Source: an uncultured Alphaproteobacteria bacterium
GTDB taxonomy: Bacteria; Pseudomonadota; Alphaproteobacteria; Caulobacterales; Caulobacteraceae
Assembly: GCA_903928755.1 (NCBI GenBank)
Contig: CAIYSH010000348.1
Span: 1-14,725 of the forward strand
Length of the DNA stretch: 14,725 nucleotides
Direction: 5' to 3'
How positions within the stretch are numbered: position 1 is the first letter of the stretch; the number at the start of each line of letters is the position of its first letter. A program made the translations under genes and the position numbers. Positions 1 to 7,050 of this stretch are shown in pieces. Below the pieces are notes generated by a model, which saw nothing but the letters and a program-made list of their open reading frames with translations, ran no database searches and was not told where the DNA came from.

Positions 1-775
1 CCGCGTCCATGGCGGCCTGGGTCGGCGCATTGGTGGCGATGGTGTCATAGGCACCCATGGGCGTCGTGGACGAGGCACCGGACACCGACGAGAACGGACG
101 TGCGCCGTTCAGAATGCTGCCACGGTTCGAGAACCCGAGGGACATGACCGCATTGCCGGCCCCGCCGTCGAAATCGCCGCCCATCAACAGGGTGACATTC
201 TCGTTCTCGCCATCGTGGCGGTTGCTGATGCCGTACTGGGTATCGACTTCGATACCGTTGAAGTGCTTCTTCAGACGGAAGTTGACGACGCCGGAAATGG
301 CGTCCGAACCGTAGGTGGAGGATTCACCGCCGGTGACCACTTCAACACTTTCGATCAGACCCGGGGGAATGGTGTTCAGGTCAACCGTGCCATCGGAATT
401 GGACGGCGGAATGCGGCGACCGTCCATCAGGACCAGAGTGCGGTTGGAACCAAGGCCACGAAGCTCGACGTTCGCCTGGCCGGAACCACCGGGGTTGTTT
501 GAGGTGGAAGTCACGGAAGGCACGAACTGGGGCAGTTCGTTCAGCAGGGTTTCAACCGTCACCACGCCGGAATTCTTCAGTGCTTCAGCGCCCACGGTCA
601 CGATCGGGGTGTTCGACTTGTAGTCCTGGCGGGCAATGCGCGAGCCGGTGACAATGACTTCTTCAACTTCCGCCGAGCCTTTGTCGGCCGCGAAAGCGAT
701 GTTCGGAACGGCGGCGATCATTACCAGGCCGGTCAGGACGGAGGTCGCCAGAAGGCGTTCACGCGTCGTATTCAT
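1..775 (-). CDS. TonB-dependent outer-membrane receptor, N-terminal part (gene runs off the left edge)
   Basis: The minus strand is open for 258 codons from the ATG at 775 to the window edge. The product starts with a signal peptide (hydrophobic core about residues 11-29, likely cleavage after AFA at 29). A TonB-box-like stretch, EVEEVIVTGSRI, follows at 36-47. The plug domain then begins, with NVELRGLGSNRTLVLMDGRR at 102-121, VEVVTGGESSTYGSDAISGVVN at 144-165 and the start of the beta-barrel. These are the classic marks of TonB-dependent receptors, which import siderophores, vitamins or oligosaccharides using ExbBD-TonB energy. Most of the barrel lies outside the window. Start choice: GGAGGA at 789-794 is 13 bases from this ATG, but an in-frame TTG at 781 has a better spacing of about 8 and would add two residues. 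The neighbouring sugar kinase and alpha-galactosidase suggest an oligosaccharide substrate, which is an inference. Confidence 0.93.
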   Translation of the reverse strand, partial: MNTTRERLLATSVLTGLVMIAAVPNIAFAADKGSAEVEEVIVTGSRIARQDYKSNTPIVTVGAEALKNSGVVTVETLLNELPQFVPSVTSTSNNPGGSGQANVELRGLGSNRTLVLMDGRRIPPSNSDGTVDLNTIPPGLIESVEVVTGGESSTYGSDAISGVVNFRLKKHFNGIEVDTQYGISNRHDGENENVTLLMGGDFDGGAGNAVMSLGFSNRGSILNGARPFSSVSGASSTTPMGAYDTIATNAPTQAAMDA

Positions 776-788
776 GTTCAAGATCTAA

Positions 789-794
789 TCCTCC
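789..794 (-). promoter_or_regulatory. Ribosome-binding site of the TonB-dependent receptor
   Basis: GGAGGA on the minus strand is a strong Shine-Dalgarno match. Its spacing favours the TTG at 781 (about 8 bases) over the ATG at 775 (13-14 bases), so it bears directly on the start call of the receptor. Confidence 0.6.
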
Positions 795-869
795 AGCATG
801 CGCAGTTCCCACAGAACGCGCCCTGCAGCCAATACATGTGCCATGCCGCACCGCGTCATGGATCGGGAA

Positions 870-898
870 GCTCTAGGCAGGCTATGTCTGCACGGCAA
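870..898 (-). promoter_or_regulatory. Weak candidate promoter for the receptor gene
   Basis: On the minus strand, TTGCCG (893-898) and CCTAGAGC (870-877) are 15 bases apart. They resemble the Caulobacter housekeeping pattern TTGACG / GCTANAWC, with one mismatch in the first element and two in the second. It would leave a leader of roughly 90 bases. This rests on pattern resemblance only. Confidence 0.22.
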
Positions 899-933
899 TC
901 ATGTTTACTGAAGTGTTGAACGTCGCGACCCTG

Positions 934-951
934 CTGTCACATTTTGGTCAC
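934..951 (+). promoter_or_regulatory. Candidate Pho box (PhoB-binding direct repeat)
   Basis: CTGTCACATTTTGGTCAC shows two CTGTCAC-like heptamers (CTGTCAC and TGGTCAC) at an 11-base period, separated by an AT-rich ATTT. This is the layout of PhoB sites (CTGTCAT, four bases, CTGTCAT). The first half is near-perfect and the second keeps GTCAC. It lies between the divergent receptor gene and the exported-protein gene at 1026. No clear -10 element follows at the usual distance on the plus strand, so the controlled gene is unclear. Confidence 0.35.
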
Positions 952-1025
952 AGCCCCGGTGTGCTGGTGGGTTTCGGGTTCAGGTGATAGCGGTAGGCTC
1001 GAAAACAGCACTGGAAGGGATCGGC

Positions 1026-1583
1026 ATGATGACCAAGGGAAGGGCCCTGCTGGGCCTCGGTATGGTGGCGGTCCTCTGCTTTGGCGCCATGGCTGCCAGC
1101 CCCGCTGCAACATCAGCCACAGCAGCCCTTCAGAAGGTCATTGCCTGCCACGGCATTGCCAACGGCCAGGAACGGCTGGCCTGCTATGATGGGGCTGTCA
1201 CGGAATTGCTGGCAGGAAGCCAGACCGGACCTGCGCCGGCAGTGGCGGCAGAAGATGTGATCGTCATCTCCAGGGAGCAGGTCCGGACAGCCCGCCGGCA
1301 GGCGTTTGGCTTTGACCTGTCTGCCCTGTCGGTTTTTGACCGCGGCGAGAAGCCTGAGGTCATCGACAGGATCGCCACCACCGTGACCCGTGCCAACCAG
1401 ACAGGCTCCGGCCGGTGGATCCTGGAAATGGAGAATGGCTCCACCTGGGAACAGACCGACGATGAGCGGGTGTGGAAGAACCCGTCCAGGGGATCCAGGG
1501 CAGATATCCGCAAGGCCTCCATGGGCAGCTATTTCATCAATCTGGACAGCCAGAGGGCAATCCGGGCCCGTCGGGTCAGATAG
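1026..1583 (+). CDS. Small exported protein of unknown function
   Basis: The product is 185 residues. An N-terminal signal peptide (hydrophobic core about 8-22, likely cleavage near AMA at 21-23) sends it to the periplasm. The mature N-terminus carries a C-x11-C pair (Cys41 and Cys53) in the context IACHGIANGQERLACYD. This arrangement recurs in many uncharacterised proteobacterial exported proteins and would allow a disulfide. The C-terminal half (about 105-185) is rich in alternating beta-type sequence (WILEMENGSTWEQ, then GSYFINL) and ends in a basic tail, suggesting a small beta-barrel, but I cannot name a function. The ATG at 1026 was chosen over an upstream GTG at 984 because GGAAGGGA sits 5 bases before it and the signal peptide begins there. 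The kinase gene follows within 20 bases, probably in one transcript. Confidence 0.8.
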   Translation: MMTKGRALLGLGMVAVLCFGAMAASPAATSATAALQKVIACHGIANGQERLACYDGAVTELLAGSQTGPAPAVAAEDVIVISREQVRTARRQAFGFDLSALSVFDRGEKPEVIDRIATTVTRANQTGSGRWILEMENGSTWEQTDDERVWKNPSRGSRADIRKASMGSYFINLDSQRAIRARRVR

Positions 1584-1601
1584 CCCGGCATGGGGCTGAG
1601 C

Positions 1602-2513
1602 ATGACACCCCGGCTCTATGGCTGTGTGGAGGCCGGCGGAACCAAGTTCATCGTCGGCGTGGTCAATCACCAGGGCGAGGTTCTGGACCGGACGCGGATT
1701 GAAACCCGCGGTCCGGACGAAACCCTGGGGGCCGCGACAGGCTGGCTCATGGACGCCCGGTCACGGCTCGGCGAATTCAGCGCCCTGGGGGTGGCCAGCT
1801 TCGGTCCCCTCGCGTTGAACCGGGACGCGCCTGACTGGGGCTACATCACCTCCACGCCGAAGCCGGGCTGGAGCCACACCGATTTCGGCGGACGACTGGC
1901 CAGAAGCCTGGGCATTCCCGTCGGCTTTGATACCGACGTCAATGGCGCGGCCCTGGCTGAAGCAAGGTGGGGTGCTGGTCGGGGCCAGAGGATCTGCACC
2001 TATCTGACCATTGGCACCGGCATTGGCGGCGGCACCGTGGCGAACGGGTCGCCCCTGCAGGGTCTGGGTCACCCTGAAATGGGCCATGTGCGCCCGCCCA
2101 GACATCCCGACGACCTGGATTTTGCCGGCGTCTGTCCCTTTCATGATGACTGCTATGAGGGCCTGGCCAGCGGCCCTGCCATCCAGGCCCGGTGGGGCGC
2201 AAGACTTTCGGAGCTGACGGCCGATCACCCGGCGCACGGGATCATTGCCTGGTATCTTGGCCATCTGACCCTCTCCCTGCAGGCCATGCTGACACCCGGG
2301 CGGATCATTCTGGGCGGTGGCGTCATGGAGACACCGGGCCTGATCCATGAGGTCCGAAGGGTGGCCCGCCAGTTGGGCGGTGGCTATTTCAGGGGAAGCC
2401 CCGAAGAGGTCATTGTGCCGCCAGAGCTTGGCGACCGTCTGGGCCTGCTGGCAGGCCTTGCCCTGGCCATGGACGCTGATGCTTGCCCTACACCCCCGGG
2501 TCGACCCGGCTGA
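1602..2513 (+). CDS. ROK-family sugar kinase, probably fructokinase
   Basis: The product is about 303 residues, typical for single-domain ROK kinases, which phosphorylate free hexoses with ATP in the cytoplasm. Visible motifs are the phosphate-binding AGGTKF at 11-16, the catalytic-Asp segment FDTDVNGAALAE (Asp112 as general base), the glycine-rich IGTGIGGG near 137-144, and GHPEMGH at 156-162. The structural-zinc cluster follows, with His168, Cys178, His181 and Cys184 in RHP...CPFHDDC, then EGLASGPA. The CPxHxxCxEGLASGPA form is characteristic of the fructokinase/mannokinase branch (Bacillus YdhR/GmuE type). An ATG at 1590 would add four residues; I chose 1602 because it sits closest to the family N-terminus. 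It follows the exported-protein gene by 18 bases. Its last 26 bases overlap the convergent alpha-galactosidase gene. Fructose release from a raffinose-type sugar would give it a role here, but this is an inference. Confidence 0.9.
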   Translation: MTPRLYGCVEAGGTKFIVGVVNHQGEVLDRTRIETRGPDETLGAATGWLMDARSRLGEFSALGVASFGPLALNRDAPDWGYITSTPKPGWSHTDFGGRLARSLGIPVGFDTDVNGAALAEARWGAGRGQRICTYLTIGTGIGGGTVANGSPLQGLGHPEMGHVRPPRHPDDLDFAGVCPFHDDCYEGLASGPAIQARWGARLSELTADHPAHGIIAWYLGHLTLSLQAMLTPGRIILGGGVMETPGLIHEVRRVARQLGGGYFRGSPEEVIVPPELGDRLGLLAGLALAMDADACPTPPGRPG

Positions 2514-4632
2514 TCTGGTAGATCAGACAGGTTTCCGCCTTGCCGGGCGGAAGCGGCAGACCCTGCCGGGCGAGCCAGGCCCCATGGATTTCAAGGCTCC
2601 CGGATCTGTAATCGGCGAAAACCGGCGCAGGCGCACCGCCGGAAAGGGGCCGCGGACCGACCTCCTCGACCCGATAGGTCTGGTCCGGATCGACCATGGG
2701 CAGGATCAGGGTCGGGGGCCACTTCCAGGTCATGGGAGCCATGCGGTAGACCAGCACCAGCAGATCATCCTTGTGTCCATGGGCCTGCCAGAGGATCGAA
2801 TCCCCGGCCTCACCCAGCCAGACCTGTCCCTGGTGGAGCCGGTCGCGGAGCGACCTGTAAAGCTCGATCCACCCCGTCAGGTCGGCCGCCTCACCCGTCG
2901 TGAGGTGGCGGAGATCAAGCTCCACCCCGAAATGTCCGGGCAGGGCTACGGCGGCGCGGAAGTCCAGGGACTGGCTTCGCCCTGTAGAATGGGCCGGGGA
3001 GGCCCCCACATGTGCCCCCATGATTTCCGGCGGGAAGAACTGCAGGAAGCCCCGCTGGATGGCGACCCTTGAAACGGCATCAATGCAGTCGCTGGTCCAG
3101 ACCCGATGGGTGTGCTGCAGGATCCCCGCGTCGATCCGCCCGCCTCCGCCCGCGCAGGCTTCGATCTCGACATCAGGCCAACGGGACCGGATCTGGTCCA
3201 TCAGGTCATAGGCGGCCAGGGTCTGACGGCGATAGGCGGCATGCCCCCGGGACCCTGCCGTCGTCAGGGCCCGGTTATGGTCCCACTTCAGACAGCTGAC
3301 AGGCAGGGCGTCCAGCAGGGCTCCCAGCCTGTCCAGCAGATAGGCCGTGACCTCTGGCCGGGTAAGGTCCAGCACCAGCTGGTTGCGCGCGGTCAGCAGG
3401 GGCCGCCCGGCAATCTGAAGGGCCCAGTCAGGATGGGACCGGAACAGGTCACTGTCCGGATTGACCATTTCCGGTTCAATCCAGAGGCCAAAGGCCATGC
3501 CGAGATCATTGACGTGTCGGGCAAGTGGGGCCAGCCCTTCGGGGAACACATCCGGATCCGTCCACCAGTCGCCAAGGCCCGCCCGGTCGCTGCGCCGCCC
3601 CTGGAACCAGCCATCATCCAGGACAAAGCGCTCAATTCCCGCCTTGGCTGCGGCATCGGCCATCTGCATCAGGACGGCGGGATCGAGATCGAAATAGACA
3701 CCTTCCCAGGTATTCAGTCCGACTGGTCGCGGGCTCATCGCATCCCTGGGCCAGGTCATGCGTGCCCGGACAGCCTTGTGAAACCCTGCCGCGACGCCGT
3801 TCAGTCCGGCCATGGAGCAGGTCGCCAATACCTGCGGTGTTTCCAGACATTCACCGCGGGCCAGGCGTACCTCGCCAGGGGCCAGCCACTCGCCCAGCTG
3901 CCATTGAAAACGGCCGTCTTCCAGCCATTCGATCACCTGGGTATGGTTGCCGGACCAGGCCAGCTGCGCCCCATAGGCAAGGCCCGCATGGGCATCACAC
4001 CCCAAAGGCACGACCACTGCCCCCGGAAACGCATCATGGGAAGTCAGGCCGCGACGGTTCTCCTGCCGCCAGATCCCGCGGGCCAGGGGCTCCTCCTGCA
4101 GCAGGAACTCGGAATTATGCCGCCCGCCATAGTGCCGGACCCTTGCAGATCGGGCCGGCAGGGGCAGGACGGCACCGGCGAGCCATTGGACATCGAGGAC
4201 ATCGAGCCCGGTATTGGTCAGCCGGGTCGAAAGGGTGAGAACATCGGACCCGGCATCCAGAGCCAGGTCAATCTCGACCATCAGGTCTGTAACCCTGTCT
4301 GTCAGTCGGACCGTGAGGGCCTGGCCCGGCGTGCGCCAGATGACATCGCAGGCGGTAAAGGCCTGGGCAAAGTCGCGCCCCTCACGATGGGCCAGCAGGG
4401 CGCTTGTCCCGAACCAGCCAACGCCAAAGGTCGGAAACAGGCTGAGGGGAAAATCATCCTCAAGGGAAAATGTCGGGGTCGCCCGCATGGCCCGAAGGCC
4501 AAAGCCCGGAAGGGCATCATCGGGCAGACGCGGGCCCCAATAGCGCCAGAGCGGGGCCTCATGATCGGAGAGTTCCAGAACCGCAGAACAGTTCGCACTC
4601 ATGAGGTGGGCATATCTGGGGGTCATCATCAC
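2488..4632 (-). CDS. Alpha-galactosidase, glycoside hydrolase family 36
   Basis: The 714-residue product matches the usual length of bacterial GH36 enzymes, which remove terminal alpha-1,6-galactose from melibiose, raffinose or stachyose with retention. The N-terminal beta-sandwich spans about 1-290. The (beta/alpha)8 barrel starts near VGLNTWEGVYFD (304-315), continues with FVLDDGWFQGRR (336-347) and WIEPEMVNPDSD (384-395), and carries the nucleophile Asp451 in LKWDHNR. The EACAGGGGR signature is at 491-499 and the acid/base Asp515 is in WTSDCIDAVSR. KWDHNR and SDCID differ slightly from the common KWDMNR and SDNTD, while both catalytic acids are kept. No signal peptide is visible, so it is probably cytoplasmic. 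The start is the GTG at 4632, with AGGAG upstream at a spacing of 7-8; in-frame ATGs at 4629 and 4626 are alternatives. The HxlR gene lies 113 bases upstream on the same strand. Confidence 0.95.
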   Translation of the reverse strand: MMMTPRYAHLMSANCSAVLELSDHEAPLWRYWGPRLPDDALPGFGLRAMRATPTFSLEDDFPLSLFPTFGVGWFGTSALLAHREGRDFAQAFTACDVIWRTPGQALTVRLTDRVTDLMVEIDLALDAGSDVLTLSTRLTNTGLDVLDVQWLAGAVLPLPARSARVRHYGGRHNSEFLLQEEPLARGIWRQENRRGLTSHDAFPGAVVVPLGCDAHAGLAYGAQLAWSGNHTQVIEWLEDGRFQWQLGEWLAPGEVRLARGECLETPQVLATCSMAGLNGVAAGFHKAVRARMTWPRDAMSPRPVGLNTWEGVYFDLDPAVLMQMADAAAKAGIERFVLDDGWFQGRRSDRAGLGDWWTDPDVFPEGLAPLARHVNDLGMAFGLWIEPEMVNPDSDLFRSHPDWALQIAGRPLLTARNQLVLDLTRPEVTAYLLDRLGALLDALPVSCLKWDHNRALTTAGSRGHAAYRRQTLAAYDLMDQIRSRWPDVEIEACAGGGGRIDAGILQHTHRVWTSDCIDAVSRVAIQRGFLQFFPPEIMGAHVGASPAHSTGRSQSLDFRAAVALPGHFGVELDLRHLTTGEAADLTGWIELYRSLRDRLHQGQVWLGEAGDSILWQAHGHKDDLLVLVYRMAPMTWKWPPTLILPMVDPDQTYRVEEVGPRPLSGGAPAPVFADYRSGSLEIHGAWLARQGLPLPPGKAETCLIYQISRVDPGV
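2496..2526. terminator. Paired palindromes in the convergent gene overlap, possible bidirectional terminator
   Basis: CCGGGTCGACCCGG (2496-2509) is a perfect 14-base palindrome. It is followed immediately by CTGATCT-GGT-AGATCAG (2510-2526), a perfect 7-bp stem with a 3-base loop. They cover the stop codon of the sugar kinase and the last codons of the alpha-galactosidase. Neither has a U-tract, so this is not a canonical intrinsic terminator. The placement between converging genes makes a role in 3'-end formation plausible. Confidence 0.35.
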
Positions 4633-4745
4633 CGGGGTGCTCCTGGCTTCTCATCAGGCTGCCGGATGACGACGCACAGCCAGCCCGAGCCCAGGGCGCA
4701 CTATCAGGCCTTGGAAGGATCGCGCAAAGGGCAATCCAGTCGGGA

Positions 4746-5279
4746 TCAAGCCCTGAGCGGCCGCTTAAGCGGATGTTTGAGGTGGCGTTTCTGCCGGAAG
4801 GATTCCTGCCGAGCGCTCCGCTCGGCCAGATAGGCGGGCAGAAACTCGATTTGCACCTCCACGGTATCGACGGGATCTCCGCAGGTGGCGCAGGCCGGGC
4901 CGAACCCGGCAATCTCACCGCACCTGGCGTGACGATAGTGCAGGGCCGGCTCCTGTTCGGCGGGTTTGCACCAGGCTTCGCCATAGGCCCTGACCGCCGC
5001 CATCAGCGGGAAAAGCGCCCTGCCCTTTTCCGTCAGGACGAATTCATAACGGGCAGGCCTGGGATTATAGAGCTGCCGCTCGACCAGTCCCTCGGTCTGG
5101 AGCTTGCGCAAACGGTCATTGAGCATGATGGAGGTAATGCCCAGCTGGGCCTCGATCTCGTCAAACCGGCCCCGGGCGATGAAGATCTCGTTGAGGACCT
5201 GAAGGGTCCATTTCTCACCGATGATACGCTGAACGCGCGCGATCGGACACAGGGTTTCATCAGGTTGGAATGTGCCCAT
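4746..5279 (-). CDS. HxlR-family winged-helix transcriptional regulator with C-terminal zinc-ribbon-like tail
   Basis: The product is 177 residues. Residues 10-95 are a typical HxlR/MarR-like domain: the conserved N-terminal Cys11 in LCPIARVQRIIGEKWTLQVL, the recognition region FDEIEAQLGITSIMLNDRLRKLQTEGLV, and the wing through YEFVLTEKGRALFPLM. After about residue 110 comes an added segment with His117, Cys120, Cys130 and Cys133 (RHARCG...CATCGD). It looks like a small zinc-binding knuckle and is longer than a minimal HxlR protein (about 110-120 residues). The ATG at 5279 was chosen because GGGAGG lies about 10 bases upstream; an in-frame TTG at 5288 is too close to that site. The gene reads toward the alpha-galactosidase 113 bases downstream and is divergent from the exported protein at 5488. 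Large dyads lie just upstream of it. Regulation of either neighbour is an inference. Confidence 0.88.
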   Translation of the reverse strand: MGTFQPDETLCPIARVQRIIGEKWTLQVLNEIFIARGRFDEIEAQLGITSIMLNDRLRKLQTEGLVERQLYNPRPARYEFVLTEKGRALFPLMAAVRAYGEAWCKPAEQEPALHYRHARCGEIAGFGPACATCGDPVDTVEVQIEFLPAYLAERSARQESFRQKRHLKHPLKRPLRA

Positions 5280-5314
5280 GTGTGCCAAGCCTCCCAGCTT
5301 CTTACCCCAACGTC

Positions 5315-5370
5315 ATTTACGCTGCGCCGGAAACATCAGCATGCTGCGCGTGTTTGCCGGGGGCGTAAAT
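5315..5370. repeat. Nested imperfect dyad upstream of the HxlR gene
   Basis: The outer arms ATTTACGC (5315-5322) and GCGTAAAT (5363-5370) are exact inverse complements. Inside them, CCGGAAACA faces TGTTTGCCGG with a one-base bulge. At the centre CAGCATGCTG (5337-5346) is a perfect palindrome. All three levels share nearly the same centre (about 5342), which argues for a real symmetrical element. It could be an operator for a dimeric regulator or a structured leader of the HxlR mRNA. Confidence 0.55.
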
Positions 5371-5374
5371 CGCT

Positions 5375-5421
5375 CTCGCCTTTCAGGATATATCGCGGAA
5401 TTTTGCTACCTTAAAGGCGAG
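5375..5421. repeat. Second large inverted repeat in the same intergenic region
   Basis: CTCGCCTTT (5375-5383) and AAAGGCGAG (5413-5421) are perfect inverse complements. Continuing inward past one mismatch, AGG pairs with CCT, so 12 of 13 positions match in arms at 5375-5387 and 5409-5421. The spacer is 21 bases and AT-rich. The repeat begins four bases after the preceding dyad. Confidence 0.5.
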
Positions 5422-5487
5422 TAGGGCATCTGCATACCTGTGGACAATTCAACAGGTTCGGGCGAGGGTCTGCCAAAGGAACTCTGG

Positions 5488-6237
5488 GTGAAGACAATGA
5501 AGACTGCTGGCCTGGCCCTCTGCCTCTCACTTGCTTCAACCCTTGCCCTGGCCCAGCCCACACATGTCATGGTCCGGGCTCAGGCCCTGGATGCAAAGTT
5601 CATCGGCGACCATACCGGCGGGGCTGACATTACCCTGACCGACGTCCGCACGGGCCGGGTCCTTGCCAGGGGGCGAACCGCTGGGGGGACCGGAGATACA
5701 GGCCGGATCATGAAGGCACCTCACAGTCGCAGCGGGGGCTTGTCCGACGCCCAGACCGCAGGCTTTGACGCTGTGGTCGATATCGAAAGTCCAACCCTGG
5801 TGCGCGCGGAGGGCGTTGGTCCCCTGGGTCGGCTCAGATCGGTGATCCATGTGACCTCGACGACCTGGATCTATCCCGGGCAGGACATTGTCGGGGATGG
5901 ATGGATTCTGACCTTCCCGGGTCTCGTGGTCGAACCTGAGGCGGCACAGAGCACCGATGGAACTGTGGAAGTGTCAGCCAATGTGACCCTGATGTGCGGC
6001 TGCCCAATTGAGCCAGGCGGCATCTGGGACGCTGCCAATTATGCGGTGGAGGCATCCCTTGTCCAAGGCGGCAGGGTCCTGGCCACGGCACCCCTGGCCT
6101 ATGCCGGCAAGACCAGCCAGTTTGCAGGGCGTTTTCCGGCACAGCCGCCAGGAAACTACACGGTTCGGGTGACGGCCAAGGATCGCACCACGATCAATGC
6201 CGGAACCGTAGTCTACCCCCTGACCCTCAAGCCTTAG
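5488..6237 (+). CDS. Exported protein of unknown function
   Basis: The product is 249 residues. A clear signal peptide (core about 7-20, cleavage after ALA at 22) indicates export to the periplasm or cell surface. The mature protein is rich in beta-strand-like sequence and looks like two Ig- or transthyretin-like halves. The first contains ADITLTDVRTGRVLARG and IESPTLVRAEG. The second begins near 155 and ends in NYTVRVTAKDRTTINAGTVV. A conserved-looking CGCP (Cys170, Cys172) in VTLMCGCPIEPGG could bind a metal or form a disulfide. I do not recognise the family. The GTG at 5488 was chosen because AAAGGA at 5475-5480 is 7 bases before it; the next ATG (5497) is 16 bases away. The gene is divergent from the HxlR regulator and overlaps the end of phnX by 11 bases tail to tail. 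Confidence 0.75.
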   Translation: MKTMKTAGLALCLSLASTLALAQPTHVMVRAQALDAKFIGDHTGGADITLTDVRTGRVLARGRTAGGTGDTGRIMKAPHSRSGGLSDAQTAGFDAVVDIESPTLVRAEGVGPLGRLRSVIHVTSTTWIYPGQDIVGDGWILTFPGLVVEPEAAQSTDGTVEVSANVTLMCGCPIEPGGIWDAANYAVEASLVQGGRVLATAPLAYAGKTSQFAGRFPAQPPGNYTVRVTAKDRTTINAGTVVYPLTLKP

Positions 6238-7039
6238 CGGCGCGGGGTGAGGCCTCTCCCGCCAGAACGGGAAGGAGGTCGGCAATTGAATCTATGACCA
6301 GGTCAGCACCGGCGTTGAGCATGCTTTCAGCCACCCTGCCCAGACGCCGCTCGCGCTCATCGTGCGGCAGAGCCATCAAGGCATCGCGGCTCAAGCCCAT
6401 GCCATTTCCAGAGGCCGCCAAACCGATGGTGTAGCAGCCGGCCGCACGGCCTTCCGCCACGCCTGCTTCAGCGTCGTCCACCTTCAAGACGCGGGACAGC
6501 GGCCAGACGCCGAGTTCAGCGCAGGCCTTGTAGATCATCAGCGGCGTTGGCCGGCCCTTGGGGGTTTCGCCGGAGCACACCAGGTGTTCAGGCGCATATC
6601 CCTGGGCGGCGGCGGCGGTAATGACCGCCTCCATCATCTCGCGGGTATAGCCGGTAGAGGAGGCCACACGCAGACCGGCATTTCGGAGGGCCTGCGCCGT
6701 TTCTGCGGCACCGGGGATGAGTTCTGATGCCTCTGCTGCCGCCTTTCGCATCAGGGGCTCGAGATCCTTCATGATCGCTGCCACGTCGGCATCTCCAGCC
6801 GTTGCGCCGTGGGCTGCGCACCATGCCTCGTCGACCTCTGGCCGCGCCAACAGGGCTCGCACATGTTCGATCTTGGCCATACCCATATCTGCCCGCGCGG
6901 CCGCCTCTGAGATCCCGACACCCTGCAGGCTGAAGGCTTCAAGCAGGGCGGCCACCGGTGCACGGCTGCCGAAGTCGACCATGGTTCCCGCCCAGTCAAA
7001 AATGACCAGGTCGAAATCGGCGTGTGTGGGAAGGCGCAT
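6227..7039 (-). CDS. phnX: Phosphonoacetaldehyde hydrolase (phosphonatase)
   Basis: The 270-residue product matches the family length. This HAD-superfamily enzyme splits phosphonoacetaldehyde into acetaldehyde and phosphate. The nucleophile Asp15 lies in IFDWAGTMVDFGS. The lysine that forms the Schiff base with the substrate aldehyde is Lys56 in MGMAKIEHV, in the MGxxKxxH signature that separates true phosphonatase from other HAD enzymes. SSTGYTREMM (127-136), GETPKGRPTPLMIY (157-170) and the acidic KVDDAEAG (186-193) complete the fold. It sits 11 bases downstream of the FAD oxidoreductase gene on the same strand, surely in one transcript, which would supply the aldehyde. A weak AGAAAG upstream suggests translational coupling. 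The 3' end overlaps the convergent exported-protein gene by 11 bases. No transaminase PhnW is nearby. Confidence 0.95.
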   Translation of the reverse strand: MRLPTHADFDLVIFDWAGTMVDFGSRAPVAALLEAFSLQGVGISEAAARADMGMAKIEHVRALLARPEVDEAWCAAHGATAGDADVAAIMKDLEPLMRKAAAEASELIPGAAETAQALRNAGLRVASSTGYTREMMEAVITAAAAQGYAPEHLVCSGETPKGRPTPLMIYKACAELGVWPLSRVLKVDDAEAGVAEGRAAGCYTIGLAASGNGMGLSRDALMALPHDERERRLGRVAESMLNAGADLVIDSIADLLPVLAGEASPRAAKA

Positions 7040-7050
7040 CTGGTTGCTTT

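Noticed and set aside
57..623. Three short plus-strand open frames
   Set aside because: They are antisense to the TonB-dependent receptor, whose signal peptide, TonB box and plug motifs read through this region on the minus strand.
4633..4745. Gap between the HxlR and alpha-galactosidase genes searched for a promoter or terminator
   Set aside because: I see no convincing -35/-10 pair, hairpin with U-tract or long repeat, so only the alpha-galactosidase ribosome-binding site near 4640-4644 is supported.
4761..4772. CCGCTTAAGCGG palindrome
   Set aside because: It lies in the last codons of the HxlR gene, has almost no loop and no U-tract, and encodes part of the basic C-terminal tail. It is too little for a terminator call.
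3106..4833. 575-codon open frame on the plus strand
   Set aside because: It lies antisense to the alpha-galactosidase, whose catalytic motifs are intact. The translation is rich in Gly, Pro, Arg and Gln without any fold signature, as expected for a high-GC shadow frame.
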